This document shows positions 45,939-56,261 of a stretch of DNA of 64,000 nt, in pieces (the stretch's first letter is position 1; each line of letters starts with the position of its first letter). The stretch comes from Calycina herbarum. Taxonomy: Eukaryota; Ascomycota; Leotiomycetes; Helotiales; Pezizellaceae. The stretch is taken from NCBI GenBank assembly GCA_001414485.1, contig LLEY01000052.1:1-64000 (forward strand), written 5' to 3'. The notes below the pieces were generated by a model, which saw only the letters and a program-made list of their open reading frames with translations, did no database searches and was not told the DNA's origin. The translations under genes and the position numbers were made by a program.

Positions 45939-46569
45939 CACCTTGACAACTTCCGGGAAATGTACACGCGACCTAAACACTCATTTTCTAATTCCCTCCC
46001 CAGCCCCAGAGTGATTTTCCATTCACTCACCCCTCCCTACCTTATACTTCCAAGACGACCTCGCTACACTTCCAAGCATTGTTCGTGGGGAATCTCCTTT
46101 GATTCTTTGCTTGGGGTGTTTGCCTTCTTGCCTTGCTTATTTATCTCCACTTGAGCGAGATACGCCTGTTCAATAACATCATCTATTCATGTCCACAACT
46201 ACTAGATGTTCGAGTTTCTTTTGAAGGACATTGTATCTTACATCTCACATCCTGCGTGTCGCCGTGACCCTTCTCAAGTCTCCCACACCCCCACCCATAC
46301 CCAATCCCCGCTTCCTCTTCTACTCCAAGGCCCCATCTTCGACTCCTCCCCTGCCTAGAAAACAAAAAAACTACGCACACTCAGTCCCCAAATCAGCTGA
46401 AGGGAAATCCCGAGGTCAAGCGAAAGATTCTGCTCGTCACTCTACTAGCTGAGCCTCACAACCCCGTATCTCCTTCCAACCCCAACCAACAACTCCAATG
46501 ACAACGCAAAAGAAACCACCCCAACAAGAAAAATCAAACGCCTTGATTGCCCGAGGCAATTCAGTCGAT

Positions 46570-46597
46570 GCGACAGCAACTTTCTTTTCGACAACAA
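46570..46597 (+). repeat. Paired TCGACARYAA motif, 18-bp period
   Basis: GCGACAGCAA at 46570 and TCGACAACAA at 46588, spacer CTTTCTTT. Confidence 0.65.
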
Positions 46598-47140
46598 GAC
46601 CTCTCTCCCAGTCTCTCAGATACAGTGACACGGAGCCCCCAACAGAACCTGATCAACTTGTTGCAACAAGCAGCGGCGACGAGAAATAACGTGAGATGAG
46701 GACTTTGAAGCTCTACAAGAGAGAACACAGTACCCAGCATCTTGCAAAGCATCAAAGAGGAATTGCGTGTTTCCCCGGTTTCCTGCCTTTATGATTTTCT
46801 CGCAGCTCTGGGAGTTTTGTAGACAGCCCCATCGTGCTCGAGAGGACCCCGCGAGGAGGGTTTACAAGAGACAGGTGGGTAGATACTCCTCGGTACCAAC
46901 CTACAACTCAAGATTGGCACCGAAAAGTCTCTTCTCGTAAAAGGAAAAGTGGAATTCATGAATTCTTGAAGCGAGGATTAAGAAGTTTAGGGTAGGGACA
47001 AGGATTCAACAAAGCTTGTGCGAAAGGAAGAGGGAAAAAATAGAAGAAAAAGATACACATTTTATACTCTCTCTACTTATATCTAACCCTCCCACTTTAT
47101 CGAATAACACAAACCCCCGTCTGCATCTACACCAGCTCCC

Positions 47141-49038
47141 TCACAACTCATCCTTCCCCTCCTTCTTCCCCGCACTCTGCGGCTTCTCACAAACAGCAGG
47201 AGTCCCAACATCCATCCGATAAAGACACTTCTCCCTCTCAACAACCTTCCAAATCTCATCCTTCTCCGCACAAGCCAACACCACCAATGTCTCCCTCGCC
47301 GGTCCATTCCAGCAAGTCTGTCCCCCCTCATACCTCATAACAATCCTCTCCCCCTGTCCAACGCCCTTCCCATCAGCGCCCACCTCCTCATCAAAAACCT
47401 CCTTGTCGAAACGCACGAAATTCCCCATACCAGTATTCCCACCCCCTTTCTTACTCTTCTGCTTAGTACTTCCCAACCAACAAAGCTCATACTCATATTC
47501 CCCAGAATCTTTGGAAATGCAGGAGTCCTTGAGGGCACGGAAGATATCTTGTTCGCCATAGTCGAAACCGAGATCTCGTTGGAGTTCACCCAGAGATGTT
47601 TGTTTAGAGTTCAAGTCATCAGAGACAGATTGGTAGGCTTCGCGCGCGGTGGAGACGGCTTTGGATTCGTGGCCGGAGTTGGCGTTATCGGCTAGGATGC
47701 CGTTTTCGACGAGCATGATGCGGAAGTCGATGAGTTTTTGGTGGACCCAGGCGCGGACTGGGGTGGGGAGGTATTCTTCGAAGGCGTAGACTATTGACAA
47801 GATGTTAGTAAAGAGCTCTTGTTTGGGGTAAGTGGTAATTGGGTTTGAGAGGGAAAACATACTAGCATCAACATCACTCTCCTCTCCCTCAGTCTCCCAT
47901 TCCTCCCAATTGATTCCATCCGTCTCCGAATCAGGTTTAACCACATCCTCCAAATCTCTATCCGCAGCCGAATCATCAGAAGTAGACATGCGATTAGCAG
48001 CATAATCCTCCCAACTCTGCACAGCTCTCTTGACACCCTCGTCATTGAAATTGGGATTTCTCTCCTCCTTGAACTTTGCCAAAATCCCCTCCAACTCCTT
48101 AACTTTCTCCTGCAACCCATTCCTCTTCGCAACAACCCCCACAAGCGTACTCCTCAACTCCTCAACCCTAGCCTTCGCCAGTCCCGCCAGAATAGTAACC
48201 TTACTCCCCTTCCCCTCCCCACCACTAACAATCTTGCCTCGTTCCCTGCGTTCAATATCCTCATAAATCTTCTTTAACTCCTTCTCTCTAACCTCCAAAC
48301 TCTGAATCTCCTTCTCCGTATCAGAAATAGACTTAACAACAGCATCTTTCTTCGCCCTCGCCTCCGCAATCAGGGATTGTTTCTTTTTGAGAGCCTCCCT
48401 AAACCGCTTCCCCCTCTCCTCATCAAGCCGCCTCCACTCCTTCCCAATCTCCGCACACCGATCTTTACACTTCACCCCTCCCACGCCCTTCCACTCATCA
48501 CTCCCATCACAACAAGTTTCGTAATCGCAGACGCCGTCGTTGACGTACATATGCGGTACATAGCCCGGAATATGGCCCTTATTCTTGCAATAATACCCGG
48601 GCAACGCAAGAGTTGTGTTTGCAGAAGCTATCGCACCAGGCTGAGGGGGTGAGAGAGCAGAAAGGTAAGTGCAAGCCGCAGTCCCAGGTTCGTCCGAGCC
48701 ATCGGGGCAATCGCAGTATTCGTCGTTGATCTGCGAGGGGAGGAGGGAGATGGAAGGGTTGGAGATGCAGGTGAAAGCCGTGGGGGATTTGTAGTATTTC
48801 GAGACTATGTCCACTCATTAGTAACTGCCATACCATTTCCGTATGCCATGAGGGGGTGGTGGGTTGGGAACATCGTCAATTGCCAATTGCCCAACCCCGT
48901 TTGCTTGCTGCCAGATAGCTATCGCCAGGAAAGGAAGCACATACACTCAGGACCAACACCCCTCGGTCTCGCCGACTCCGCGGCAAGAATGGAGGTAGAG
49001 AGGGTGCTAAGGAGCACCAGTGCTTCGACCCGTCTCAT
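47141..49038 (-). CDS. Glucosidase II subunit beta
   Basis: ER-lumen regulatory subunit that holds glucosidase II in the ER and presents N-glycans for trimming. Exons are 49038-48945, 48804-47863 and 47790-47141, encoding 561 residues. Donors are GTATGT at both introns (140 and 72 nt). The second intron is a multiple of three without stops, so it also reads open. A signal peptide (about 1-20) is followed by two LDL-receptor-A-like Cys/Asp clusters (CDCPDGSDEPGT, CDYETCCDGSDEW), a long charged coiled coil (about 150-270), an acidic segment, and a mannose-6-phosphate receptor homology domain (YEYELCWLGSTKQ, YEGGQTCWNGPAR). It ends in the retention signal KDEL. Intact and housekeeping. Start chosen because it supplies the signal peptide and a clean splice. 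Confidence 0.95.
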
Positions 49039-49866
49039 GATTGTCGTTTGGTTTGTTTGGAATGTTGGTGGGTTGTCAACGGGACTATAAGCTCGCTGGG
49101 AGAGGTAGAAGCTCTCTGCTGAAGATGCCAGGTTACGCGAAGCTACGCCACAATGTGAAACCCGGGGTAACCCAGACCCCCTTTTTTTCTCTAGTCTCAG
49201 TCTTACACTGTGTATTTATGTACTCAATATTTCAACAACTTTATCAATTCGTTGATGATGGTATGGAGTTACACATACAACAAATAGTTATCTGACTGGT
49301 GCAAAGTTGGTGTAATTCATGTCACACAGCAGCTCGAATTTTCAAGGTAACCAACCTTATCGTCACAGTTTAAAGTCACAAAAAATCAAAATAAACCTCA
49401 ATTGAATCATCATTTACACATTTGAGATTATCTCAACCCAGGTAGGTCTCGAGCCATAAGCTACAAGACCAACAGGCAATAAATATATACTACAGAATAC
49501 CTCCCAAAAGGCAACTTATCACTCAATCCTCCTCATCCATCCAGTAATACAGCACAGAGCCGGCTGAGCCAAATTAAAGGTTCACTCCCCCTCCCCTTTT
49601 CCCGGCACTTGTTCTCCTTCCACTTCCCCCAAAAAGATTTCTTACAAAGGTTGATACGCTCAATAAACACTCTTGTAAAAACGCCATTGAATTTCCATTC
49701 CAGTCTTTTTTAGGGGTCTGCCAACCAATCGGGCAAAAATGTACAAAAGTAAAAAAGGAAAAGGTCATGTAAAACATTATTTGATATTTGACGAGAAACA
49801 AAGAAAACGAAGGAAATGACGTGGGTATATTATTTCAGGTCCTGTGAAAGAAAAAGGAGATGTCCC
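49039..49866. other. Spacer: GIIb promoter and upstream gene 3' end
   Basis: Both flanking genes run leftwards, so this 0.8 kb holds the glucosidase II beta promoter and the 3' trailer of the long disordered protein gene. Nothing else recognised. Confidence 0.5.
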
Positions 49867-52800
49867 TTAAAACATGCCACCCTCAGCAGGCGGTGCGGGA
49901 CGTGGAGGGCTGTTGTTTCTCGACCCAGCAGCATAGTTGCCAGGCATTGCTGGAGTTGGGATAGACGATGCGGCTTGTCGCGCTTTAGCATTGAGATTCC
50001 CACCTTCACTGGAGATCTTTCGTAGCTTTTGTCGTGGCTTGTTAGGCTTGTGGTCTCCATCGTCGGAAAAGGTACTCATTTCTTCAGTAGACTGGGTAGC
50101 AGCGGGCAGAGAATGAACATCCTCAAAATCATCCCTCTTCTTAAGTCCAAACATTCCACGAGTTTGGCGTCGCATAGGATTGACAGGTGGAATTGGGGGT
50201 GCAGACATTTCCATCCCATTTTGAAGAGAAGCTTCGGGAGGAAGGTTGATTGTGGTGACTCGAGAGGTAGAAGAGAGAAAGGTGGGTTCAGAGATTTCAT
50301 GCTTGTTGATGGAACGCTTGCGAGCACTAGGATTTTGTTTCTGCTGTTGGAAAGCTGGGGCGGTAGGGGTGTTGACAGCAGAAGTTCCAGGGGAAGGCTG
50401 GACCGGAGTTGGGTTGATTGAGAATGGAGCAGTGGGCGATGGTCGTGGAGACAGAGGGAGGCCCGGAACAAAGGCATCATTCTTCGTTGGCATTGGCTGA
50501 AGCTTCTGGGGCTCAAAATAACTCCCAGGACCAAGACCAACTCTGCTGTTGCTTCGAGATCTACCAGCAGGGGGCATCATTGGTGAAGGCATCATTGGCG
50601 AAGGGATTGGTGATTGCCCGAGCATGATTCCTGGTGTGCCAGGAGACTTTGGAGCATGATGGGCGTGTGGAACTTCGAGTTCAGTGTACATTCCTTGGCT
50701 TGAACTTGCTGCTCCTTCCGCCATGGCTTTTGCAAGATCATCCTTGTATCTTCCATTTCTGCTCTTGGACCGTGATCCGGAAACATCGGAGCTTGATCGG
50801 TCCCTAGATGGACGAGGTGGTGAGGATCCAGACCGATTTGTACCAACGCTACTTTGGCTTTCCTGGGCAATGTTGCGCTGGCGCTGTTGCCTTGGAGGGG
50901 CACCATGCATATTCTCTCGGCTTGGAGCCTGACGAGCAGTTTTGATATTGGGTGGAACTCTCTGGTTGTAGGGCTCTCGCTGTGGGGAGTGATTCTCAGG
51001 AACAGCATTTGGCCATTCTGGATGATGCCCATCTCTCTCATTTCTTTGATTGTGTCTCATTGCTACTTGTCGTTCTCGGTCTCGTTGTGCGTCCCTACGA
51101 GCTTGTCGGAAGGCCTTGGTTTGTGGAGGTATGAATTGTTCTTTTGGACCATTTCCCATTTGATCATCATCATTCATTGATGGCCTATCCGCCATTATAT
51201 CTTCCTCGTTTCGCCGGCGTACGTCTGAGTCGAAGTTTGTCCTGTGTGGGGAAGGAGAACTGTTCATCGTTGCACTTCCAATGCCCAGCATTTTCATAGC
51301 CTTGGTTGGCGGTGGCTCCTTTGTTCTGACCACAAGAGAGCCCCTACTCGTCTTGGCTCTTAACAGACCCAATGGATTGGTCTTGGTAGGAAGTGGTTCC
51401 CGAGTGAAGTCTGGCGCAGGGCTTGATGATCTACTCTCAGTTTCGACGAAACTCTTCAAGTTCTCCTGCACACGTCTGCGTCGTTCTGCGAGGTCATTTT
51501 TGAAGTCTTGACGTTCCTTTTGAGTCTCGGTGCTACCATCTCGAGTATGGTGGGATTCTAATTCCCTCTCCCACGAAGCTTTCCGGCTCTCTTCCTTTGC
51601 AATAGTGTTTGGTGAGCGTGCTGCCAGTGGGGGGATGGCCTTGGATTCCCTAGCCTCAGGCTTCTTGGTTTCAGTGTACTGATTGCCCCCATAGAATCCT
51701 TGATCCCAGCTGTCATCGTTATCCCATGGGTTACTGGAACTGTTGTAAGCATTTTGTGGCATAGCGTCCATTGGATCGATAGGAAATCTAGAAGTTAGAG
51801 GGCCAGTTGAACCACCTTCGTATGCTGATGCACCTCCATATATCGATGATGAGTTGCTATCAACCCTCATATGTTGACGCACCATTCCACTCAGTCCAGT
51901 CATCGTAGCGGTAGGGCCCAAGGTTGGTGAGTCTGCGGGAACAGTTGACGTTGGCTTTTGCGACTCGGGAGAGAGAAGTCCTGGACTTGGTGGTACAGAG
52001 CGAGGGCTCTCGCCAAATCTCATTCGGTTTGCTGGGTGTTGAGACTCTGGTGGTCTTTCAAGATTGATGTTCTGATCCTGGAAATTCATTTTGGTAAGAT
52101 CTGCGTTACTAGTCTTTGCTCTCAGTGGTGGGTCTATTGGCGAAGACATTACACTTTCATCTGGGGAGCTCAAAAATGTCCCTAGCGCAGCACGGGTCTC
52201 TGGGATTTTGGTATGTACCATTGGTAGTGGTCCTGGTGGGAGGAATTGCCGCTGCGCAGACGAATTAGATCTTGACCTCCCGGAAGTGCCAGAAGCAGCC
52301 GATGCAAAAGTGGCATTTGATTCTGTACGACTACGTGGTGGTTGGCGTGGAACAAAAGCACCAGGGGGTGAGTGTTTCCGAGGTGGTGGTGTTTCTCGAC
52401 CCTGTTGCATCTGTACCTGCCGTTGGCTGTACTTCCCTTCGTCATATGCGTGAGACGGCTTAGAAAAAGCACCAAGAGCAGTGGCCTTTCCTCGATCGTT
52501 GGGTCGTACCGGTAGAACAACCATATCATCGTGTTCCGTCATCGGCGGACTTAATGGCGGCGAAGACATTCCATATGGTTTCGAATCCGGGTGATCAATA
52601 GATTTAACTGCAAAATCGAATGTACTAAACGCAGGGTTCGGTGGCGGGCTGGCCGTACGCATATTTGGCATGCTTCCCTTTCCTCCAAGAGCATGTCGGT
52701 CCCATCTATCGACTGGATTGGCAGATCCAGTAGGAGACATTGCGCTTATGGGAGAGTTCATTGGCGATGTCCTCGTGCCAATTGTGCGTTTGCTCAAAGT

Positions 52801-53826
52801 GTCAATCCTGCTCATCGCTGAGTGCTGTTGTTCGTGGAGATGCTGATCAAGGCCCGTCTCGTACAGTCGACGAGTTTTGGTCGTGGATCGTTCAAGGTTT
52901 CCACTGGAAATGGAGCCTCCAGGTGTAATTGGTGTTTGAGAACCACTCAAAGATGGCGTTCGTTGAGAGGTAAATGATGTAGCAGCAGTGGAAATTCGAG
53001 CATTGCTAGGCCCAGCGGATGATGTGGTTGAGGACGTCTCTCGATTGCGGTTGTACCCAGAGAGCGGAGGTGATGGTGGCCGTGATGCTTGAGCTTCTGC
53101 TTCCTCGCGCTGTTCCTTCTCCCGGTGTTTTCGCTCTACCTCCTTTTCTTCCTCTCGAAGCTTTTGGAATTGTGACTGGCTGACATCATGATCGTATACG
53201 GCTCGTCCTCCCATTCCACCACCTTCACCCAGACTCTTTGTCGACGCGGATGATTTGCCTGGAAGCTTGTATATCTTCTGCCGTCCTCCAAACAGATTAT
53301 TTCCCTCGCCTGGTTTTGATCGGTTCATAATGCTCCCACTGTGTACCGAATCATCGTCTCCATAGCTGCTTCCACCATTCAACGTGTTGTAAGAATCTTT
53401 CCTCTCCATTGCAGCGAAGGGGGGCTTGATAGAACCGTGTATTGAGGAAACCTCTGCGATATCTGACAGGCCATATGGCGATTGGAAGCTAAAATCATTA
53501 AACTTGGATTGTTGCTTTGAGAACAAGACACTATCGTCGCTTGCTTTCCCAATCTTGGAATTCGGATCGTCCTGTTCTCGAAGCATGGAAAATCGAGCCG
53601 AGAGACCACTCATCAACAGACTCGTTCGGAAATCGTCGGAGGGAGGTAACGCGTTGGCAACATCGAGTGGCGCTGGGGTTGGCTCTGGCTCCTGGCTCTT
53701 CTTGGTCCTCCCAAAGGTTCTCGCCTTCTTGATGGGTTGTATAGATGGAACTTCAGACTCGGTCGAGGCTCGCACCGGTCCTTCTGGCACCTCCTTGGCC
53801 TTCTTCTTGGTCCTGACCCAATTCAT
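49867..53826 (-). CDS. Long disordered conserved fungal protein
   Basis: Uninterrupted frame of 1319 codons. It begins MNWVRTKKKAKEVPEGPV and has an ordered-looking N-terminal block with SDDFRTSLLMSGLSARFSML and GKASDDSVLF. A short charged coiled coil follows (LREEEKEVERKHREKEQREE, about residue 230). The rest is a very long Ser/Pro/Arg/Gln-rich disordered region with several basic helical stretches, such as KNDLAERRRRVQENLKSF. It ends RPAPPAEGGMF. No enzyme domain, signal peptide or membrane segment. I believe the N-terminal block is conserved across filamentous ascomycetes but cannot name a function. An in-frame ATG at 53922 exists, but a likely leader intron removes it, so 53826 is preferred. 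Confidence 0.85.
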   Translation of the reverse strand: MNWVRTKKKAKEVPEGPVRASTESEVPSIQPIKKARTFGRTKKSQEPEPTPAPLDVANALPPSDDFRTSLLMSGLSARFSMLREQDDPNSKIGKASDDSVLFSKQQSKFNDFSFQSPYGLSDIAEVSSIHGSIKPPFAAMERKDSYNTLNGGSSYGDDDSVHSGSIMNRSKPGEGNNLFGGRQKIYKLPGKSSASTKSLGEGGGMGGRAVYDHDVSQSQFQKLREEEKEVERKHREKEQREEAEAQASRPPSPPLSGYNRNRETSSTTSSAGPSNARISTAATSFTSQRTPSLSGSQTPITPGGSISSGNLERSTTKTRRLYETGLDQHLHEQQHSAMSRIDTLSKRTIGTRTSPMNSPISAMSPTGSANPVDRWDRHALGGKGSMPNMRTASPPPNPAFSTFDFAVKSIDHPDSKPYGMSSPPLSPPMTEHDDMVVLPVRPNDRGKATALGAFSKPSHAYDEGKYSQRQVQMQQGRETPPPRKHSPPGAFVPRQPPRSRTESNATFASAASGTSGRSRSNSSAQRQFLPPGPLPMVHTKIPETRAALGTFLSSPDESVMSSPIDPPLRAKTSNADLTKMNFQDQNINLERPPESQHPANRMRFGESPRSVPPSPGLLSPESQKPTSTVPADSPTLGPTATMTGLSGMVRQHMRVDSNSSSIYGGASAYEGGSTGPLTSRFPIDPMDAMPQNAYNSSSNPWDNDDSWDQGFYGGNQYTETKKPEARESKAIPPLAARSPNTIAKEESRKASWERELESHHTRDGSTETQKERQDFKNDLAERRRRVQENLKSFVETESRSSSPAPDFTREPLPTKTNPLGLLRAKTSRGSLVVRTKEPPPTKAMKMLGIGSATMNSSPSPHRTNFDSDVRRRNEEDIMADRPSMNDDDQMGNGPKEQFIPPQTKAFRQARRDAQRDRERQVAMRHNQRNERDGHHPEWPNAVPENHSPQREPYNQRVPPNIKTARQAPSRENMHGAPPRQQRQRNIAQESQSSVGTNRSGSSPPRPSRDRSSSDVSGSRSKSRNGRYKDDLAKAMAEGAASSSQGMYTELEVPHAHHAPKSPGTPGIMLGQSPIPSPMMPSPMMPPAGRSRSNSRVGLGPGSYFEPQKLQPMPTKNDAFVPGLPLSPRPSPTAPFSINPTPVQPSPGTSAVNTPTAPAFQQQKQNPSARKRSINKHEISEPTFLSSTSRVTTINLPPEASLQNGMEMSAPPIPPVNPMRRQTRGMFGLKKRDDFEDVHSLPAATQSTEEMSTFSDDGDHKPNKPRQKLRKISSEGGNLNAKARQAASSIPTPAMPGNYAAGSRNNSPPRPAPPAEGGMF

Positions 53827-53853
53827 TGTGGTTGCTGTGACTCGGATCGCCCT

Positions 53854-53942
53854 CTGCAAGAATGAATTAGCAGCGAAAAAGGGTCGAGGAAGCTTTCGCT
53901 GTACGAACAATGGCAATTGCAATTGTCAGTGAGCACGCTCAC
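53854..53942 (-). other. Probable 5'-leader intron of disordered-protein gene
   Basis: Donor GTGAGC at 53942, branch-like GCTAATTCATT and acceptor TTGCAG ending at 53854, 89 nt, ending 27 nt before the chosen ATG. It would excise the alternative ATG at 53922. Confidence 0.5.
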
Positions 53943-54898
53943 CAGATCAAACCGAGTTCCTCCACTATGTTATGACCAGCGATTGAGATGAGGTGGAGTC
54001 GAATTAGGGGCAATTCTCGAATTAAGTGACAGCTGTGCGAGCAGAATGAGCGATTATCCAAAGGTGTAGCGACAGCTGTAGAGGTGCAAGCATCAGCCTT
54101 GAACGTGAATATTTGACTTTTACACGGCAAGAGATTGGGAGTATGGGGAATGACATTCCGCGGGGGATGGAAAGGGAATCCTGGCAGGAAAAGCGATAAC
54201 ACAGAGCGCACCTCCAATTGCCATGCGAGGCCTGCGAAACAGAGATAATTGAATTCCGGTACTTACGTCGTAAAAGAGAGGAATGTGGTTGGGTTGTGGT
54301 CGGTTTGGTTGCTTCAGAAGCAAAAGTGAATGTGTCGGGCTCGTTTCGTTATCCCTGAGTGATGGATGGTATACGTGAATAGCTATCCGATCCGATTTGC
54401 ATGAATTATTCCGCCGAAATGGTTTTTCTTCTTTTTCGACCACAGTCTGCCTTTCCTCTGTACGGCACGAGGGGATCGTGTGATGGTGCTTGGGCGGCTC
54501 AGTGACCAGCTGGGCTGTGACAATTCGATACAGTGACAGTATTAGAAGCAGTGCTTTCGCTTCAGCGCCGAAAGAGAAGGATCGCAGGACGAATGGATTT
54601 AACGGGCGTGGGATGAAGGAGAGGCGGACGGATTGCTGCAGATGCTGAGTGACCTTGCGCGGAAATTCGTGCAACTATGCATTAATATTGGAAAGCCGGA
54701 AGCATATGCAGGATAGGGCAGGTAAAGAGCGTGGTGGTGGTGGTGTTGCCGACTAATTTATTGGAGAGGACGGGTCAACAAAAGGAAAACATTTGTATGG
54801 GTAAATGTTTCGAAGAGAGCCGGCGGTGGTGGAGGATTAAAAAGGAGGGTGTGGTGTTTGGATTTAGAGAAAGGAAGAGGAGGTGAGAAGGAGGTGAG

Positions 54899-54922
54899 AG
54901 CGAGAGAGAGAGAGAGAGGCAG
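54899..54922 (+). repeat. GA microsatellite
   Basis: Purine run GAGCGAGAGAGAGAGAGAG in the spacer. Confidence 0.8.
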
Positions 54923-55192
54923 AGCAGAGAAAGTCAAGGGGGACAGGGGTAGAGATTCAGGATGTTGAAGGAGCTTTTCCTCACCATAAAAAGCGATAAA
55001 AAGTGACAGGCGGATCGAGCGTTCACCTACCTCACAAGCCGCGCCGGCGTGGGAGTGTTGAGAGCGAGCGTGGCCGCTGGGGGGTCCAGGTCCAGGCGGC
55101 TGGTCTCAGTTGGTCAGGGGCAGGAGCGAACGACTGTAGACTACCGCTCCTGCCCCTGAATTTAGATCAAGTAGCGACAGTAGCGAGATGCA

Positions 55193-55226
55193 CTGCAGGT
55201 GTTGCAGGTGTTGCAGGTGCTTGCAG
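55193..55226 (+). repeat. 9-bp minisatellite TGCAGGTGT
   Basis: Three to four tandem units of TGCAGGTGT, the last slightly altered. Confidence 0.8.
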
Positions 55227-55516
55227 AAATGCTACTTGTTAGCTTCCACCACTCCAACCATTCACAGCATAGTCAAATTTTAAGCATCATTCGATGACAG
55301 GCACTTGCAACGAGCTACTGCCTTTGGCTTTTCTTCCTCGCCACGATACTCCAGAGGCAGGAAGGGCTGACCTAGCAAGAATAGCCGACGGGCAGAGTGA
55401 CAATGGCAATAGTAATAGCTGCTGGCTACTCTGGTAATGGAAGCTGGGGCGAGGCGCGGGAGAGAATGCAGGGAAGCCCTTCATCTATTTCCAAGGAGGG
55501 GCTATCAGGGGGGTGA

Positions 55517-55572
55517 GTGGAAGGGGTGGAAGGGGTGGAAGGGGTGGAAGGGGTGGAAAGGGTGGAAGGGGG
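55517..55572 (+). repeat. 10-bp minisatellite GTGGAAGGGG
   Basis: About five and a half units of GTGGAAGGGG, G-rich on this strand, with one G-to-A change near the end. Confidence 0.9.
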
Positions 55573-56261
55573 TGCAGGTACGGAGCGTACAGCTACAATA
55601 CCATTTACGTCTACACGCCGTGAGGGGGGGTGCAGCAGAGACGCCGATCTGCAGCAATGATAGCTCTCCTCTCATTGGTCAACATTGTTCGACATTTTCG
55701 GCTCTTGAGTCCTCACTACCGGTGGGTGTATGCAACCCCTATTCCGCACCAACAAGAGCATCTTGGAGTCGTTTCATCTGGTCCACCCAACGCAAAGCGG
55801 CAACATCTCCCTCCCTTTACAAGTACCCTCATCTCCTGCGTGTACAAGGTAGTGTATACACAGATATAGACTAGACGAATACGATATATCGTCTAGTCCG
55901 CCAGGCTCTACGTAACTGCGCATACACTTGCTCCATCACTTCGGAAATACTTTCAGCTTTCCTCCCGATACTTCCAGCCTTCCACCTTGCAGGGGCTGCC
56001 AGGTATGGTCACTGGTTAATTGTGATGGTGGTTGCTTGTTCCGCCACAACATGCAGACGGAAGTGGCTGTCAATCGTCTTCCATGCCCTGAGTGGTAACA
56101 GGTAGGTAACATTTTCGTGAGAGATTCGCGTTAAGGCGTTCTTGGAACCATCGGAAAAGAAAACGGATGTTGAAGTCGACTGTCGAATTGTTGATTGACT
56201 CCGGCAAACGGACAACTTCGTCTCGTCTAGACTCGCCGCTCGCGAGAGTACCCTCAGATTT

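Larger units (their letters stand above)
43227..47140. other. 3.9-kb stretch with no supported gene
   Basis: AT-rich non-coding DNA with five TCGACARYAA pairs, the highest density in the window. Short frames near 45617-45853 and 46231-46689 overlap these repeats and look non-coding. Confidence 0.5.
53943..56200. other. Promoter and simple-repeat region
   Basis: Long leader or promoter of the disordered-protein gene, then non-coding DNA with several tandem repeats. The 184-codon minus frame at 54120-54674 has no family features, lies in the probable leader and contains splice-like GTAAGT sites near 54270, so it is not called. Confidence 0.45.

Noticed and set aside
53827..53922. ATG at 53922 as start of the disordered protein
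   Set aside because: It lies inside a likely leader intron (53942-53854), and the residues after it look non-conserved. MNWVRTKK at 53826 looks like the true N-terminus.
54120..54674. 184-codon minus-strand frame upstream of the disordered-protein gene
   Set aside because: It is probable 5' leader or promoter, with no family features and containing splice-like sites.
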